In this document: positions 28,337-37,251 of the stretch, one piece after another | Layout of the letters: every line of letters starts with the position of its first letter | Position numbering within the stretch: position 1 is the stretch's first letter | Assembly (NCBI RefSeq): GCF_004363775.1 | Contig: NZ_SNZE01000002.1 | Span: 103,905-167,904 of the forward strand | DNA length: 64,000 nt | Direction: 5' to 3' | Source: Hydromonas duriensis | Lineage (GTDB): Bacteria; Pseudomonadota; Gammaproteobacteria; Burkholderiales; Burkholderiaceae | Made by a program: the position numbers and the translations under genes | The notes under the pieces: model-generated | Databases searched by the model: none | Told to the model about the DNA's origin: nothing | Seen by the model: the letters and a program-made list of their open reading frames with translations, nothing else

Positions 28337-30232
28337 TCACCTGATGTCACCACGTAACTCACGGACGATAGATTCCAAATATTCAGGCGTTGCCTTTTCC
28401 GGTTGAATTGGCGACCCCACCACCACATTCACTTTTGAAAAAAATCCGCGTACAAAAGGACGTGTCATCGCTTTGCCGTATTTTCGTGAGAAGAATGAGC
28501 CCCATAAGCCTTGTAACGCACATGGAATCACTGTGGTCGGATGCAAAGCTAAAATTTTGCTGATGCCGGGTCGAAACGTGCCAATCTCACCATCACTGCT
28601 CAAACGACCTTCTGGGAAAATGCAAACTAGCTGACCGTCTTCAAGCTCATGTGCGATTTGTAAAAAAGCTTTTTCCAATAAAAATTCGTCGTCTTTAGCA
28701 CTCGCAATTGGAATGGCCTCTAATTTTTTAAACACCCATGACAATACTGGAATTTTAAAAATCTGTGCATCCATCACAAAACGAATTGGACGCGGGCTCG
28801 CCGCCATTAAGAACAAAGCATCTACAAATGACACATGATTTGCAACCAATATTGCCGCTCCTTGCGCGGGTATGACTTGACGATTAATGAACCGCACGCG
28901 ATACATTAAACGAGTCAACACCCATGAGAAAAATCGCAAAAAGAATGCGGGCACTAAACGAAAGATATAAATGGCAACCAAGACATTCAAAATTGCTGTC
29001 ACGCCAATGATGTGCGCCACATTGGCTCCCAGCATGGTCAAGACCAAAGCCATGACACTGGCAATAATCATAAACAAAGAATTGATGATGTTGTTCGCCG
29101 CAACGATGCGCGCACGGTGGGTCGGCTGTGCGTACGTTTGAATCATGGCGTATAACGGTACGCTGTAAAAACCCGAAAACACGGATAATAAAAACAAATC
29201 CAGCAACAATCGTATACTGCCTTCATGCGCCAAAAAGTCAATGACACCCATCAAATCTACGCCATTGCCTCCCACTCCAACAAAAGCTTGAATCGCAAAA
29301 TACAAATCGATGCCAAAAATACTCATGCCAATTGCACCGAAAGGCACTAAACCAATTTCCAATTGTTGGCGTGACAATTTTTCGCACAAAACTGAACCCA
29401 CACCGATACCAATAGAGAACGTCGCCAACATCAAGGTCACAACCCGTTCATTTGCGTGCAAAATCTCTTTTGCCAAGGGCGCAAAATGCGTCAAAAAAAT
29501 CGCGCCAAAAAACCACAACCATGAAATACCAATCATGGCATAAAACACGGCCATATCTTCACGCGCGAGCTTCAAATTGCGCATGGTTTCCGACAGTGGA
29601 TTCCAGTTCATTTTAAGATTTTGCAAAGACGGCGTGCTTGGAATGAAGTAACTTGCAGCGTAACCCAATAAGGCCACCGTTACGCACAATAAAGCCACGA
29701 GTTGAACACCTTGCTCACCATAATGCACCAGCTCACCAGCCACCAAAGAACCCACAAGGATTGATACAAACGTTGCCATTTCAACCAAACCATTACCGCC
29801 GACAACTTCCTGATTCGACAAATGCTGAGGTAAATAAGCATACTTGGCGGGGCCAAAAAGAGCTGAATGCACACCCATCAAAAACACACAGACATATAAA
29901 ATCGAAGCCACATGAGCAATCAACCCAAAAGCCGCCAAACTTAAAATGACAATTTCAAACAACTTAATCATGCGCATGAGCCGAGCTTTGTCCATTTTGT
30001 CCGCCAACTGCCCTGCCGTAGCAGACAGTAAAACAAAAGGCAAAATGAATAGCCCCGCAATTAAATTACTTGCCATCGTGCTGGACAAGCCGCCGTATTG
30101 CGCCGCATAAAAAGTCACCAACAGGGTGAATGCAGATTTAAACAAAGTATCGTTAAAAGCACCCGAAAGCTGTGTGATAAAAAAGGGAAGAAATTTGCGC
30201 TGTCGCAAAAGACCAAAAGAAGAATTCGACAT
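28337..30232 (-). CDS. MFS transporter fused to 1-acylglycerol-3-phosphate acyltransferase (LplT-PlsC)
   Basis: Two-domain membrane protein of 631 residues. Residues 1 to about 405 form a 12-segment MFS domain like the lysophospholipid flippase LplT. Residues from about 430 carry a PlsC-type acyltransferase with the catalytic H-x4-D box in VANHVSFVDALFLMAA and the acyl-acceptor motif IFPEGRLSSDGEIGTFRPG. E. coli splits these activities between LplT and the acyltransferase half of Aas. The fusion suggests that a lysophospholipid flipped inward is re-acylated at once. No acyl-ACP synthetase domain is present. The precise reaction is inferred. Confidence 0.88.
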   Translation of the reverse strand: MSNSSFGLLRQRKFLPFFITQLSGAFNDTLFKSAFTLLVTFYAAQYGGLSSTMASNLIAGLFILPFVLLSATAGQLADKMDKARLMRMIKLFEIVILSLAAFGLIAHVASILYVCVFLMGVHSALFGPAKYAYLPQHLSNQEVVGGNGLVEMATFVSILVGSLVAGELVHYGEQGVQLVALLCVTVALLGYAASYFIPSTPSLQNLKMNWNPLSETMRNLKLAREDMAVFYAMIGISWLWFFGAIFLTHFAPLAKEILHANERVVTLMLATFSIGIGVGSVLCEKLSRQQLEIGLVPFGAIGMSIFGIDLYFAIQAFVGVGGNGVDLMGVIDFLAHEGSIRLLLDLFLLSVFSGFYSVPLYAMIQTYAQPTHRARIVAANNIINSLFMIIASVMALVLTMLGANVAHIIGVTAILNVLVAIYIFRLVPAFFLRFFSWVLTRLMYRVRFINRQVIPAQGAAILVANHVSFVDALFLMAASPRPIRFVMDAQIFKIPVLSWVFKKLEAIPIASAKDDEFLLEKAFLQIAHELEDGQLVCIFPEGRLSSDGEIGTFRPGISKILALHPTTVIPCALQGLWGSFFSRKYGKAMTRPFVRGFFSKVNVVVGSPIQPEKATPEYLESIVRELRGDIR

Positions 30233-30307
30233 ATTTTAAGAGTTGTATAAGTTTGATGAGTCGTACGTAACGAGTATGTTTTTCAAGTAAATATTTGAGT
30301 AAATTTC

Positions 30308-30338
30308 ACAAAAAAACGGGCAACCCGCCCGTTTTTTT
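30308..30338 (-). terminator. Terminator after the CBS-domain gene
   Basis: AAAAAACGGGC and GCCCGTTTTTT form an 11-bp stem around a 5-base loop. On the minus strand it follows the CBS gene and precedes the MFS fusion gene. Confidence 0.9.
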
Positions 30339-30352
30339 TAATGACCAATGTA

Positions 30353-30793
30353 TTAACCTTCAATTGGCCAATCACGGATATATGCTTTTAACATTTTATT
30401 TTCCAACGCTTGCGCATTGAGCATGGCTTTGGCGACATCGTAAAATGAAATGACGCCCATCAGTACATTGTTATCAATAATGGGCACATATCGAGCATGG
30501 CGATCAAGCATGGCTTGGCGGGTATCGTGCACGTCCGTTTCAGAGGTCAAAACCAGCGGCGAGCGATCCATAACCTGACCAACCAATGTCCCAACAATTG
30601 AGCCTCGGGTGAAACTCAAAGAGCTGTTGATTTCACGAAACGTCAACATACCCACTAAAATACCCGCATCCAAAACAACCAATGAACCCAAGTCTTTTTC
30701 TGCCATCAAGTCAACCGCAGTTTGTAGTTCAGTTTCAGGGTTCGCAGTGAACAATGTGAAGCTTTTAGTTTTTAAAATATCAGCAACTTTCAT
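30353..30793 (-). CDS. CBS-domain protein
   Basis: Small cytosolic protein of about 146 residues made of two CBS domains in tandem (a Bateman module), which bind adenosyl nucleotides. The first ends in DLGSLVVLDAGILVGMLTFREI and the second in RYVPIIDNNVLMGVISFYDVAKAM. There is no fused enzyme or channel domain. The ATG at 30793 is chosen because GGAGA lies just before it; the frame is open 20 codons further. It has its own terminator and is probably monocistronic. The regulated partner is unknown. Confidence 0.9.
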   Translation of the reverse strand: MKVADILKTKSFTLFTANPETELQTAVDLMAEKDLGSLVVLDAGILVGMLTFREINSSLSFTRGSIVGTLVGQVMDRSPLVLTSETDVHDTRQAMLDRHARYVPIIDNNVLMGVISFYDVAKAMLNAQALENKMLKAYIRDWPIEG

Positions 30794-30909
30794 AGTTGTC
30801 TCCAGCGAAGTTTTAATGTTCAAATCAGTTTTCAAATTCAATGCAATAACCACAGCATTGCACGTTTAAAGCGCATTGTAACCATAAGCCCGCTTAGATG
30901 CACTACTTT

Positions 30910-32145
30910 TTATCGCTTTTCAAACAACTCAGATAAAGACACCTGATGGTAATTTGAACGATGTAAGTCGGTTAAACGGCTGGCCCACGGTAAATGCTCC
31001 TGTTGTGCTTTAGCGGCATGGTATTGAGAATCGAATACGAACACATCGTACAAATGGGCTAAAGAAACCTCACTTGTATCACAAATCAACGCCCAGCCCG
31101 TCCCATCATCTGGACGACGAATTTTACCGACCCATCCTTGAGTTTGGAGTTTGCCCATAATGCTCGACAAATCGTCACTATTGAGCTTCATTTCTGTTTG
31201 CAATGACTCCCAACTAATCATACGTGCAGGCGAGTGCTGTACCTGATATAGCTTATATAAAATCATCAATGCTTCGGGTAAGTCGTCACCAACGCGCGGC
31301 TCTTTACGCCAACGTTCAAATTTTAAAATCGGCAAACTCGCTGTCAATGACGCCCCCAACATCACAATCCACCAAAACACATAAAGCCACAAAAAGAATG
31401 CAGGCAAAATACTAAATGCGCTATAAACAATCGCATAGACTTGGAACTGATGGAAAACGTAAGCAAAACCTTGCGTCAGGCACACAAATAAAATAGCCGC
31501 CACCAACGCGCCAATCAATGCATCATGCCACCTAACCTTGCGATTAGGCACAAACATGTATAACGCTGTGAACGCGAACCAAGCCAATAAAAAAGAGCTG
31601 GCAGTCATCAGCCCGTTATTTAAAAAGGGCGCATTTTTTATAGAGTCAAAAACATAACGGCTCAATACAAGAACCAAAGCAAATAATATCGGACCTGCCG
31701 TCAATACGGCCCAATACACCAAAACATTTTTACGCAACAATCCGCGTCGTTTGACGTGCCAAATATCGTTGAAAGCCCTATCGACTGTACTCATGGTTAA
31801 CAAAGAAGTGGTAACCAATGACAAGCCGCCCGCTAAAGACAACTGAGAACTGCGAGCCGCAAATTGATTGATTTGCTTCATGACCTCTTTACTCATTTTT
31901 TCGGGCATCAAGTTATCCAACATCATTTGTTGAAGCTCTTTTTGAAATTTTTCAAAAACAGGTAAGCCTGTGAGCACGGATAACATCACCACCAACAACG
32001 GTACAAGTGCCAATACCGAGGTGAAACTCAGACTACTCGCCACTTGATTTAAGCGTTGCTCATTCATTCGCCGCAATAAAAAGTGAAATACGGCAAGGAC
32101 GCGCTTACCTTTTTGTTGGAGGTTTTGTAATTCAGTAAAATTCAT
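30910..32145 (-). CDS. YihY/BrkB-family inner-membrane protein
   Basis: Membrane protein of about 411 residues in the YihY family (formerly called ribonuclease BN, a name now known to be wrong). Six hydrophobic segments include the conserved SSLSFTSVLALVPLLVVM near the N-terminus and AFSILPAFFLWLYVFWW. A C-terminal soluble domain of about 130 residues looks like a winged-helix module (SWESLQTEMKLNSDDLSSIM). The ATG at 32145 is preferred over an upstream TTG at 32184. It diverges from wrbA. Function is not established. Confidence 0.88.
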   Translation of the reverse strand: MNFTELQNLQQKGKRVLAVFHFLLRRMNEQRLNQVASSLSFTSVLALVPLLVVMLSVLTGLPVFEKFQKELQQMMLDNLMPEKMSKEVMKQINQFAARSSQLSLAGGLSLVTTSLLTMSTVDRAFNDIWHVKRRGLLRKNVLVYWAVLTAGPILFALVLVLSRYVFDSIKNAPFLNNGLMTASSFLLAWFAFTALYMFVPNRKVRWHDALIGALVAAILFVCLTQGFAYVFHQFQVYAIVYSAFSILPAFFLWLYVFWWIVMLGASLTASLPILKFERWRKEPRVGDDLPEALMILYKLYQVQHSPARMISWESLQTEMKLNSDDLSSIMGKLQTQGWVGKIRRPDDGTGWALICDTSEVSLAHLYDVFVFDSQYHAAKAQQEHLPWASRLTDLHRSNYHQVSLSELFEKR

Positions 32146-32240
32146 GGCGTTTAGTCTTTTGTGTGGGTGAAATAAGTGATACAACTCTTGTGGCCGAGCA
32201 CTTGTTCATCTTTGAGCGATTTTTTAAGATGAATTCTGGA

Positions 32241-32246
32241 TATAAT
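32241..32246 (+). promoter_or_regulatory. -10 element in front of wrbA
   Basis: A consensus TATAAT lies about 30 bases before the wrbA start, in the short space divergent from the YihY gene. No convincing -35 box was found at 16-18 bases upstream. Confidence 0.4.
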
Positions 32247-32277
32247 ACCGCTATTCTAGCAAAAACACGTTTCGCTT

Positions 32278-32904
32278 ATGGTGCATCGCAGCATTTTTTA
32301 TATGAAAAATCCCTATATACTGGTTTTGTTTTATTCTCGCAGCGGTCACACTCAACGACTGGCCGAGTTCATTGCTCAAGGCATTGAATCTTTAGGATGC
32401 GTTGAAGCGCGTTTACGCACCGTACCCCCAGTTGCAGTTCAAACCGACACGACTTTGCCTCCCGTGCCTCTTGACGGCGCGCCTTATGCCACTTTGGATG
32501 ATTTAAAAGACTGCATAGGGCTTGCTCTCGGCTCGCCCACACGCTTTGGCAACATGGCGGCTCCAATGAAACATTTTATTGATGGCACCAGCGGCTTATG
32601 GAATAGCGGTGCTCTTATTGGCAAACCCGCATCTGTATTCACCAGCACAGGCTCACTGCATGGCGGACAAGAAACCACGTTATTAACCATGATTCTGCCG
32701 CTGATGCACCACGGCATGATTTGGGTAGGCTCGCCATACAGCAATCCAGAGTTGATGCGCACCAGCAGTGGCGGCACGCCTTACGGGGTGTCTCATTTGG
32801 CAGGTGTAAAATCGGACAGAAGCATAGACGACACCGAAAAACAGTTGGCATTTGCGGCGGGACAACATTTGGCGCGTATCGCCCTTAAATTACAAGAAAC
32901 ATAA
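32278..32904 (+). CDS. wrbA: NAD(P)H:quinone oxidoreductase, WrbA type
   Basis: Flavodoxin-fold FMN enzyme that reduces quinones by two electrons, limiting oxidative stress. The FMN phosphate loop is YSRSGHTQRLAEFIAQGIE; GSPTRFGNMAAPMKHFIDG and FTSTGSLHGGQETTLLTM are the other flavin-contact loops. The length is 208 residues; starting at the ATG at 32302 (MKNPYILVLFYS) would fit the family equally well. The stop is directly followed by the DUF2069 start, so wrbA, DUF2069 and the FAD oxidoreductase form an operon. Confidence 0.92.
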   Translation: MVHRSIFYMKNPYILVLFYSRSGHTQRLAEFIAQGIESLGCVEARLRTVPPVAVQTDTTLPPVPLDGAPYATLDDLKDCIGLALGSPTRFGNMAAPMKHFIDGTSGLWNSGALIGKPASVFTSTGSLHGGQETTLLTMILPLMHHGMIWVGSPYSNPELMRTSSGGTPYGVSHLAGVKSDRSIDDTEKQLAFAAGQHLARIALKLQET

Positions 32905-33507
32905 ATGACCTCATCTCAACATTCTCCTGAACTGCATGCGCTTAGCCGCAAAACCTCTTACGCCTGCATTACCCTAATTGTATGGTGCTTATTTTGGGAG
33001 ACTGTCGGTGCGCCCTTACAACATGCAGGCTATTGGCTTGCCCTGAAAGGTTTTTTACTGCTGCCGCTCTTGCCTAAACTTTGGCGCGGCGAACGCTACA
33101 CGTATCAAGTTTTGAGCTTATTGATATTGTTGTATGTGCTTGAAGGACTGCTGCGCACATTTTCAGATACTGCACCTTCGCGTTATTTCGCCGTTATAGA
33201 ATTGTTGTTATCCACTTTGATTTTTATATGGGTCAATCAGTTCGCTCTAAAAACCAAAGCCGCAAAACCTCAACGTGAGAAAAAAAATCGAAAAATGAGC
33301 TGGCTACTCTACGCCATCATTCTTTTAATCGCCATGAACCTCACACTGCCGAGCACCCACAGCTCGTTGATTGGTGCAGAAGATGCGAACTACATTCATT
33401 TTAAAACAGCACTGGAATGGCTAACAGCCGCTTTGGTCATACCGTATGTGAGCTTGATTGTATTTTATCGATTCAAAACAACCGAAAGCACATCAGACCG
33501 TTCATGA
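32905..33507 (+). CDS. DUF2069 membrane protein
   Basis: Small membrane protein of 200 residues. The first ~120 residues match the DUF2069 family: three to four hydrophobic segments with LPKLWRGERYTYQVLSLLILL and a short polar tail. After a Lys-rich stretch there are two more hydrophobic segments that the shorter family members lack. No function is known. It is joined to wrbA without a gap and overlaps the next gene by four bases (ATGA), a placement I have seen for DUF2069 in betaproteobacteria. Confidence 0.8.
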   Translation: MTSSQHSPELHALSRKTSYACITLIVWCLFWETVGAPLQHAGYWLALKGFLLLPLLPKLWRGERYTYQVLSLLILLYVLEGLLRTFSDTAPSRYFAVIELLLSTLIFIWVNQFALKTKAAKPQREKKNRKMSWLLYAIILLIAMNLTLPSTHSSLIGAEDANYIHFKTALEWLTAALVIPYVSLIVFYRFKTTESTSDRS

Positions 33508-34940
33508 TGCATTCACCTCACCGCACTCATTTTTTAAAGGCGCTCATCACTTGTGTCGGCGAAGCCCACTTGCTGACGGATGAAGCTGCAAAGCCTTTTA
33601 CACAAGATGAGCGCAACCGCTATCACCACCCTGCCCTTGCCGTTGTTTTTCCAAAAACAACCGAGCAAGTTGCCCGCATCGTCCAACTATGCGCCAACCA
33701 TCAACCACCAATTGCCATTATTCCGCAAGGCGGCAACACAGGACTGGTCGGCGGTTGTGCTGTTTTAACCCATCGCGATAGTATTCTGCTCAACTTATCA
33801 CGTATGCAACAGGTACTTGATATTGACCGTGACAATCGCACCATGACACTACAAGCAGGCGTCACTTTAGAACAGGCTCAACAAACAGCAGAGGCGCATC
33901 AGCTACTTTTTCCGCTTACTCTCGCTTCACAAAACGCAGCCACCATCGGCGGCAACCTCGCCACCAACGCGGGCGGCACACAAGTCCTGCGCTATGGCAA
34001 TATGAGAGACTTGTGTTTAGGGTTGGAAGTCGTTTTACCGACAGGTGAAGTTTGGCAAGGCCTGAACCGTCTGCGCAAAAACAATACAGGTTATGACTTA
34101 AAACATCTATTCATCGGTGCAGAAGGCACTTTGGGCATCATCACCGCCGCGGTACTTAAACTATTTCCCGCACCACAGCAAACTCAAGTAGCGATGCTCG
34201 CTGCGCCCAGCGTGGCTGGTATTGCCCGTAGTTTCGATGTCTTGCAACGCCAGTTTGATGCACAACTGACCGCATTTGAATACATCTCGCCCAGCGCATC
34301 ACAACTGGTGTGTGCTCAGTTTAACTGGCCCCCTCTTTTCTCAAATCACAATGCACACGTTGCATTGATTGAGCTATCACATGCACAACCCGATGCCTCT
34401 TTAAATGAACAATTGCAAAACCAACTCAGCCAACTGATTGACAATCAAACGCTTGACGATGTACTGATGGCTCAAAACCTCAATCAAGCCAATAATTTTT
34501 GGCGCATGCGTGAACATATTTCGGCCGCTCAAAAACGAACGGGACCCAACATCAAACACGACATCAGCGTCCCCATTTCAGCCATCGTGCCCTTTATTGA
34601 ACAAACCACATTAACGTTAGAACAAGCCTACTCTGGCATTCAGCCCATCGTATTTGGGCACATGGGCGATGGCAATTTACATTTCAATATTTCATGCGGC
34701 CGCGCATTCGCAACATCCGAGCAACTGATGGCTCGCGAACGCGACATTAACAATATGGTTTACGAAAAAGTCACTCAATTCGGCGGCAGTATCAGTGCCG
34801 AACATGGCATAGGCCTACTAAAACGCGACCTTATGCCCTCCATCAAAAGCGCGGTCGAACTCAATATGATGCGTCAATTAAAAAATACTTTTGACCCGCT
34901 CAATATCATGAACCCTGAAAAAATCATCACACACAACTAA
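33504..34940 (+). CDS. FAD-linked 2-hydroxyacid dehydrogenase (GlcD/D2HGDH-like)
   Basis: Flavoprotein of about 478 residues in the vanillyl-alcohol-oxidase-type family. The FAD-binding half has IPQGGNTGLVGGCAV and NLATNAGGTQVLRYGNMRDL; the C-terminal half has GHMGDGNLHFNIS and SAEHGIGLLKRDLM, with metal- and substrate-binding His and Glu residues. Family members oxidise D-lactate, glycolate or D-2-hydroxyglutarate; the exact substrate cannot be decided. No GlcE/GlcF partners are adjacent, which speaks against a multi-subunit glycolate oxidase. The start at 33504 overlaps the DUF2069 stop. Confidence 0.9.
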   Translation: MMHSPHRTHFLKALITCVGEAHLLTDEAAKPFTQDERNRYHHPALAVVFPKTTEQVARIVQLCANHQPPIAIIPQGGNTGLVGGCAVLTHRDSILLNLSRMQQVLDIDRDNRTMTLQAGVTLEQAQQTAEAHQLLFPLTLASQNAATIGGNLATNAGGTQVLRYGNMRDLCLGLEVVLPTGEVWQGLNRLRKNNTGYDLKHLFIGAEGTLGIITAAVLKLFPAPQQTQVAMLAAPSVAGIARSFDVLQRQFDAQLTAFEYISPSASQLVCAQFNWPPLFSNHNAHVALIELSHAQPDASLNEQLQNQLSQLIDNQTLDDVLMAQNLNQANNFWRMREHISAAQKRTGPNIKHDISVPISAIVPFIEQTTLTLEQAYSGIQPIVFGHMGDGNLHFNISCGRAFATSEQLMARERDINNMVYEKVTQFGGSISAEHGIGLLKRDLMPSIKSAVELNMMRQLKNTFDPLNIMNPEKIITHN

Positions 34941-35131
34941 GCCACCGCACGTTCAATCTTCACAAAAAATAGAACGGTCGTTATTTTTTATTAAAATGCA
35001 TTCAAAACTCAATTACTTCTGTTAATAAACAAGATTTCATAAACAAACCCTAGTGTTTTAAAGTATAATCCCTACTGAAGCCAAGTGATATTCAACATTG
35101 AGAATGGTTTCTTTTGATATAAAGGACATAT

Positions 35132-36217
35132 ATGAGTAAAGAACATCCCGTCGAACACATTGAGCCCGTGCCTGTGAGTGAAGCCCTGCCTTCTCGCAAA
35201 GTGCTCCGTTCGTGGCTGTTGCCATTGGTACAACAAGACACCGCACGCGCCTTGCGTTTGTTGATTATTGATTACATCATCTTTTTTGCTTTGATTTTCG
35301 CAGCCATGGCCGCACCTCATTTTTGGCAACGCCTATTGGCAAGTCTCGCCTCAGGCTACTGGATTGGTCGTCTCTTCATCCTCGGCCATGATGCCTGCCA
35401 CCAAAGCTACACACCACACCGCAAGCTCAACCGCCTTTTAGGCCGAATTGCATTCTTACCCTCTTTGTCAGCCTACAGCTTATGGGAAGTCGGTCACAAT
35501 GTGATTCATCATGGCTTTACCAACTTAAAAGGTGTTGATTTTATTTGGATTCCCGCGTCTAAAGAAGAGTACGACGCCATGAGCGGTCCGCGTAAAGCAC
35601 TCGAGCGTTTCTATCGCAGCGGCTTCGGCCCTTGGTTGTATTACATGATTGAAATTTGGTGGAAAAAAATGTACTTCCCCAATAAAAAACACAAACCAAG
35701 CGATCGCAAGTCATTCTTTTGGGACAATGTGCTGGTCACCGCTTTCGCCGCCATATGGCTACTGGCCATCGTGTTAATTGCGCCTGCGTTTAATGTCAGC
35801 ATCATTTCAGCCCTCATCACAGCATTCGTCATTCCATTCATCTTCTGGAATGGCATGATTGGCTGGGCTGTTTACGTGCATCATACGCACTCGCGCATCC
35901 AATTTTATGACAACAAAAAAGAATGGACGGCTGCCAATCCATTCGTCACAACGACTGTTCATTTGACATTTAACAAACCTTGGGGCGCCATGATGCATCA
36001 CATCATGGAACACACGGCTCATCATTTAGACATGACCATACCGCTATATAAACTAAAGGCGGCACAGGATAAGCTGGAAGAACTGTTACCAGGTCGTATC
36101 GTGGTTCAAAAATTTTCAGTGCGCTGGTATTTCAAAAATGCCAAACAATGCCAACTGTATGATTATGTGAATAAACAATGGATTGACTTCAATGGTCGTC
36201 CAACTGTTAACGCATAA
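35132..36217 (+). CDS. Membrane fatty acid desaturase
   Basis: Di-iron acyl-lipid desaturase of 361 residues. Three histidine boxes are present: GHDACHQSY, HNVIHHGFTN and HIMEHTAHHLD, with hydrophobic pairs between them. The order and spacing match the FA_desaturase (DesA/delta-12-like) family rather than soluble acyl-ACP desaturases. It would introduce double bases of unsaturation into membrane acyl chains using O2 and a ferredoxin- or cytochrome-type donor. AAAGGA precedes the ATG. It is monocistronic. The position of the double bond cannot be told. Confidence 0.9.
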   Translation: MSKEHPVEHIEPVPVSEALPSRKVLRSWLLPLVQQDTARALRLLIIDYIIFFALIFAAMAAPHFWQRLLASLASGYWIGRLFILGHDACHQSYTPHRKLNRLLGRIAFLPSLSAYSLWEVGHNVIHHGFTNLKGVDFIWIPASKEEYDAMSGPRKALERFYRSGFGPWLYYMIEIWWKKMYFPNKKHKPSDRKSFFWDNVLVTAFAAIWLLAIVLIAPAFNVSIISALITAFVIPFIFWNGMIGWAVYVHHTHSRIQFYDNKKEWTAANPFVTTTVHLTFNKPWGAMMHHIMEHTAHHLDMTIPLYKLKAAQDKLEELLPGRIVVQKFSVRWYFKNAKQCQLYDYVNKQWIDFNGRPTVNA

Positions 36218-36221
36218 ACAT

Positions 36222-36255
36222 AAAAAAGTCCCCGCACATTGCGGGGACTTTTTTT
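36222..36255. terminator. Terminator between the desaturase and cytochrome b561 genes
   Basis: GTCCCCGCA and TGCGGGGAC form a 9-bp GC-rich stem around CAT, with A- and T-runs on either side. It serves the desaturase gene and possibly the convergent gene. Confidence 0.92.
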
Positions 36256-36381
36256 AACTTCATTCTTGGACACATCTTTTAAAAAACTTGAGACATATTC
36301 ATTCGACTGATTCAAAGAGCACTATCAACTACAGCCAAAATCCTATTTGTTTTATTGATGAGCCCTTGCGACATGCGTTTA

Positions 36382-36903
36382 TTACGACATGCGTTTAAAC
36401 ACATTTTCTTTGTTCATCAGCAAGTGAACCAATGCACCCAAAATATGAACCGCCAATAAACCAACAAAAACATCAGCTCCAAAACCATGCAACGAACCGA
36501 GCTGTTCAGCCAAATCAATATTTTTGCCAATTAAAGTCGGCAAGTTAAACAAACCAAAGAAACTGGCAGGATAACCAAACGCGTTACTGGTCAACCAACC
36601 GACAACAGGCAAGCCAAACATGGTCAAGTACAACAAACCGTGAACGGCTTTTTCAACCCAATATTTCAAAGAACCGATTGTATTCACTGATGCAGGAATA
36701 CGGTCTTTTGCACGAATACGGTTAATCAAACGCAAAACGCCCAAAAGCAACACCGCAATACCCAAGGACTTATGCAACCCCATCAACCCCTCGTTGTCTT
36801 CTAATTGCCAACCGACAACCAAAGTCGCAATCATCAACAATGCAATTAAACTGTGAAACAACTTAACAGACATGGGATATTTATTTATATTTGAATTACT
36901 CAT
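36382..36903 (-). CDS. cybB: Cytochrome b561
   Basis: Four-helix, di-heme b-type cytochrome of 173 residues in the inner membrane. Histidines in or next to helices 1, 2, 3 and 4 fit the heme ligands: VKLFHSLIAL, GLHKSLGIAV, KAVHGLLYLT and AVHILGALVH. Bacterial CybB oxidises ubiquinol and can dispose of superoxide at the membrane. No fused or adjacent dehydrogenase gives a specific partner. The start has ATG directly at the ORF opening. Confidence 0.92.
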   Translation of the reverse strand: MSNSNINKYPMSVKLFHSLIALLMIATLVVGWQLEDNEGLMGLHKSLGIAVLLLGVLRLINRIRAKDRIPASVNTIGSLKYWVEKAVHGLLYLTMFGLPVVGWLTSNAFGYPASFFGLFNLPTLIGKNIDLAEQLGSLHGFGADVFVGLLAVHILGALVHLLMNKENVFKRMS

Positions 36904-37251
36904 AACGCCCTCATTAAAAAAGATAAAAAAACAGCCGACTTTGATTTTACCACAAAGAAAAACCCATACAGCTTACTAACCACTTGAATTATCACAGATT
37001 AAACTTAAATCTCAAAACAATGTGTTTCTATAAAAAACAATAAAATATTATTGGCTTTATCATTAGCTTTGGTATTATCATCCTCTAACTCTAAACTAAC
37101 AACAGCTATTGTTAGCACTGTTAATGTTGTTAATTTTATTAATAACGATGTCAAAAACACAACACTGATTTTGACACATGCCTAAGCTAAAAGCTAATTT
37201 CAGACTAGCCGAGTTGTATTATCAAGTTCTTCATATTGCCAAAAGCCCATC
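36904..37251. promoter_or_regulatory. 348-bp intergenic region with two operator-like palindromes
   Basis: AT-rich space between the divergent cytochrome b561 and Tag-like genes. It contains CTAACAA-N6-TTGTTAG (37096-37115) and TGTCAAAA-N12-TTTTGACA (37149-37176), both perfect inverted repeats. They could be regulator sites for either gene. No open frame worth calling is present. Confidence 0.4.

Noticed and set aside
34965..34992. AT-rich hairpin after the FAD oxidoreductase gene
   Set aside because: The stem needs a bulge and has a two-base loop; too weak to call a terminator.
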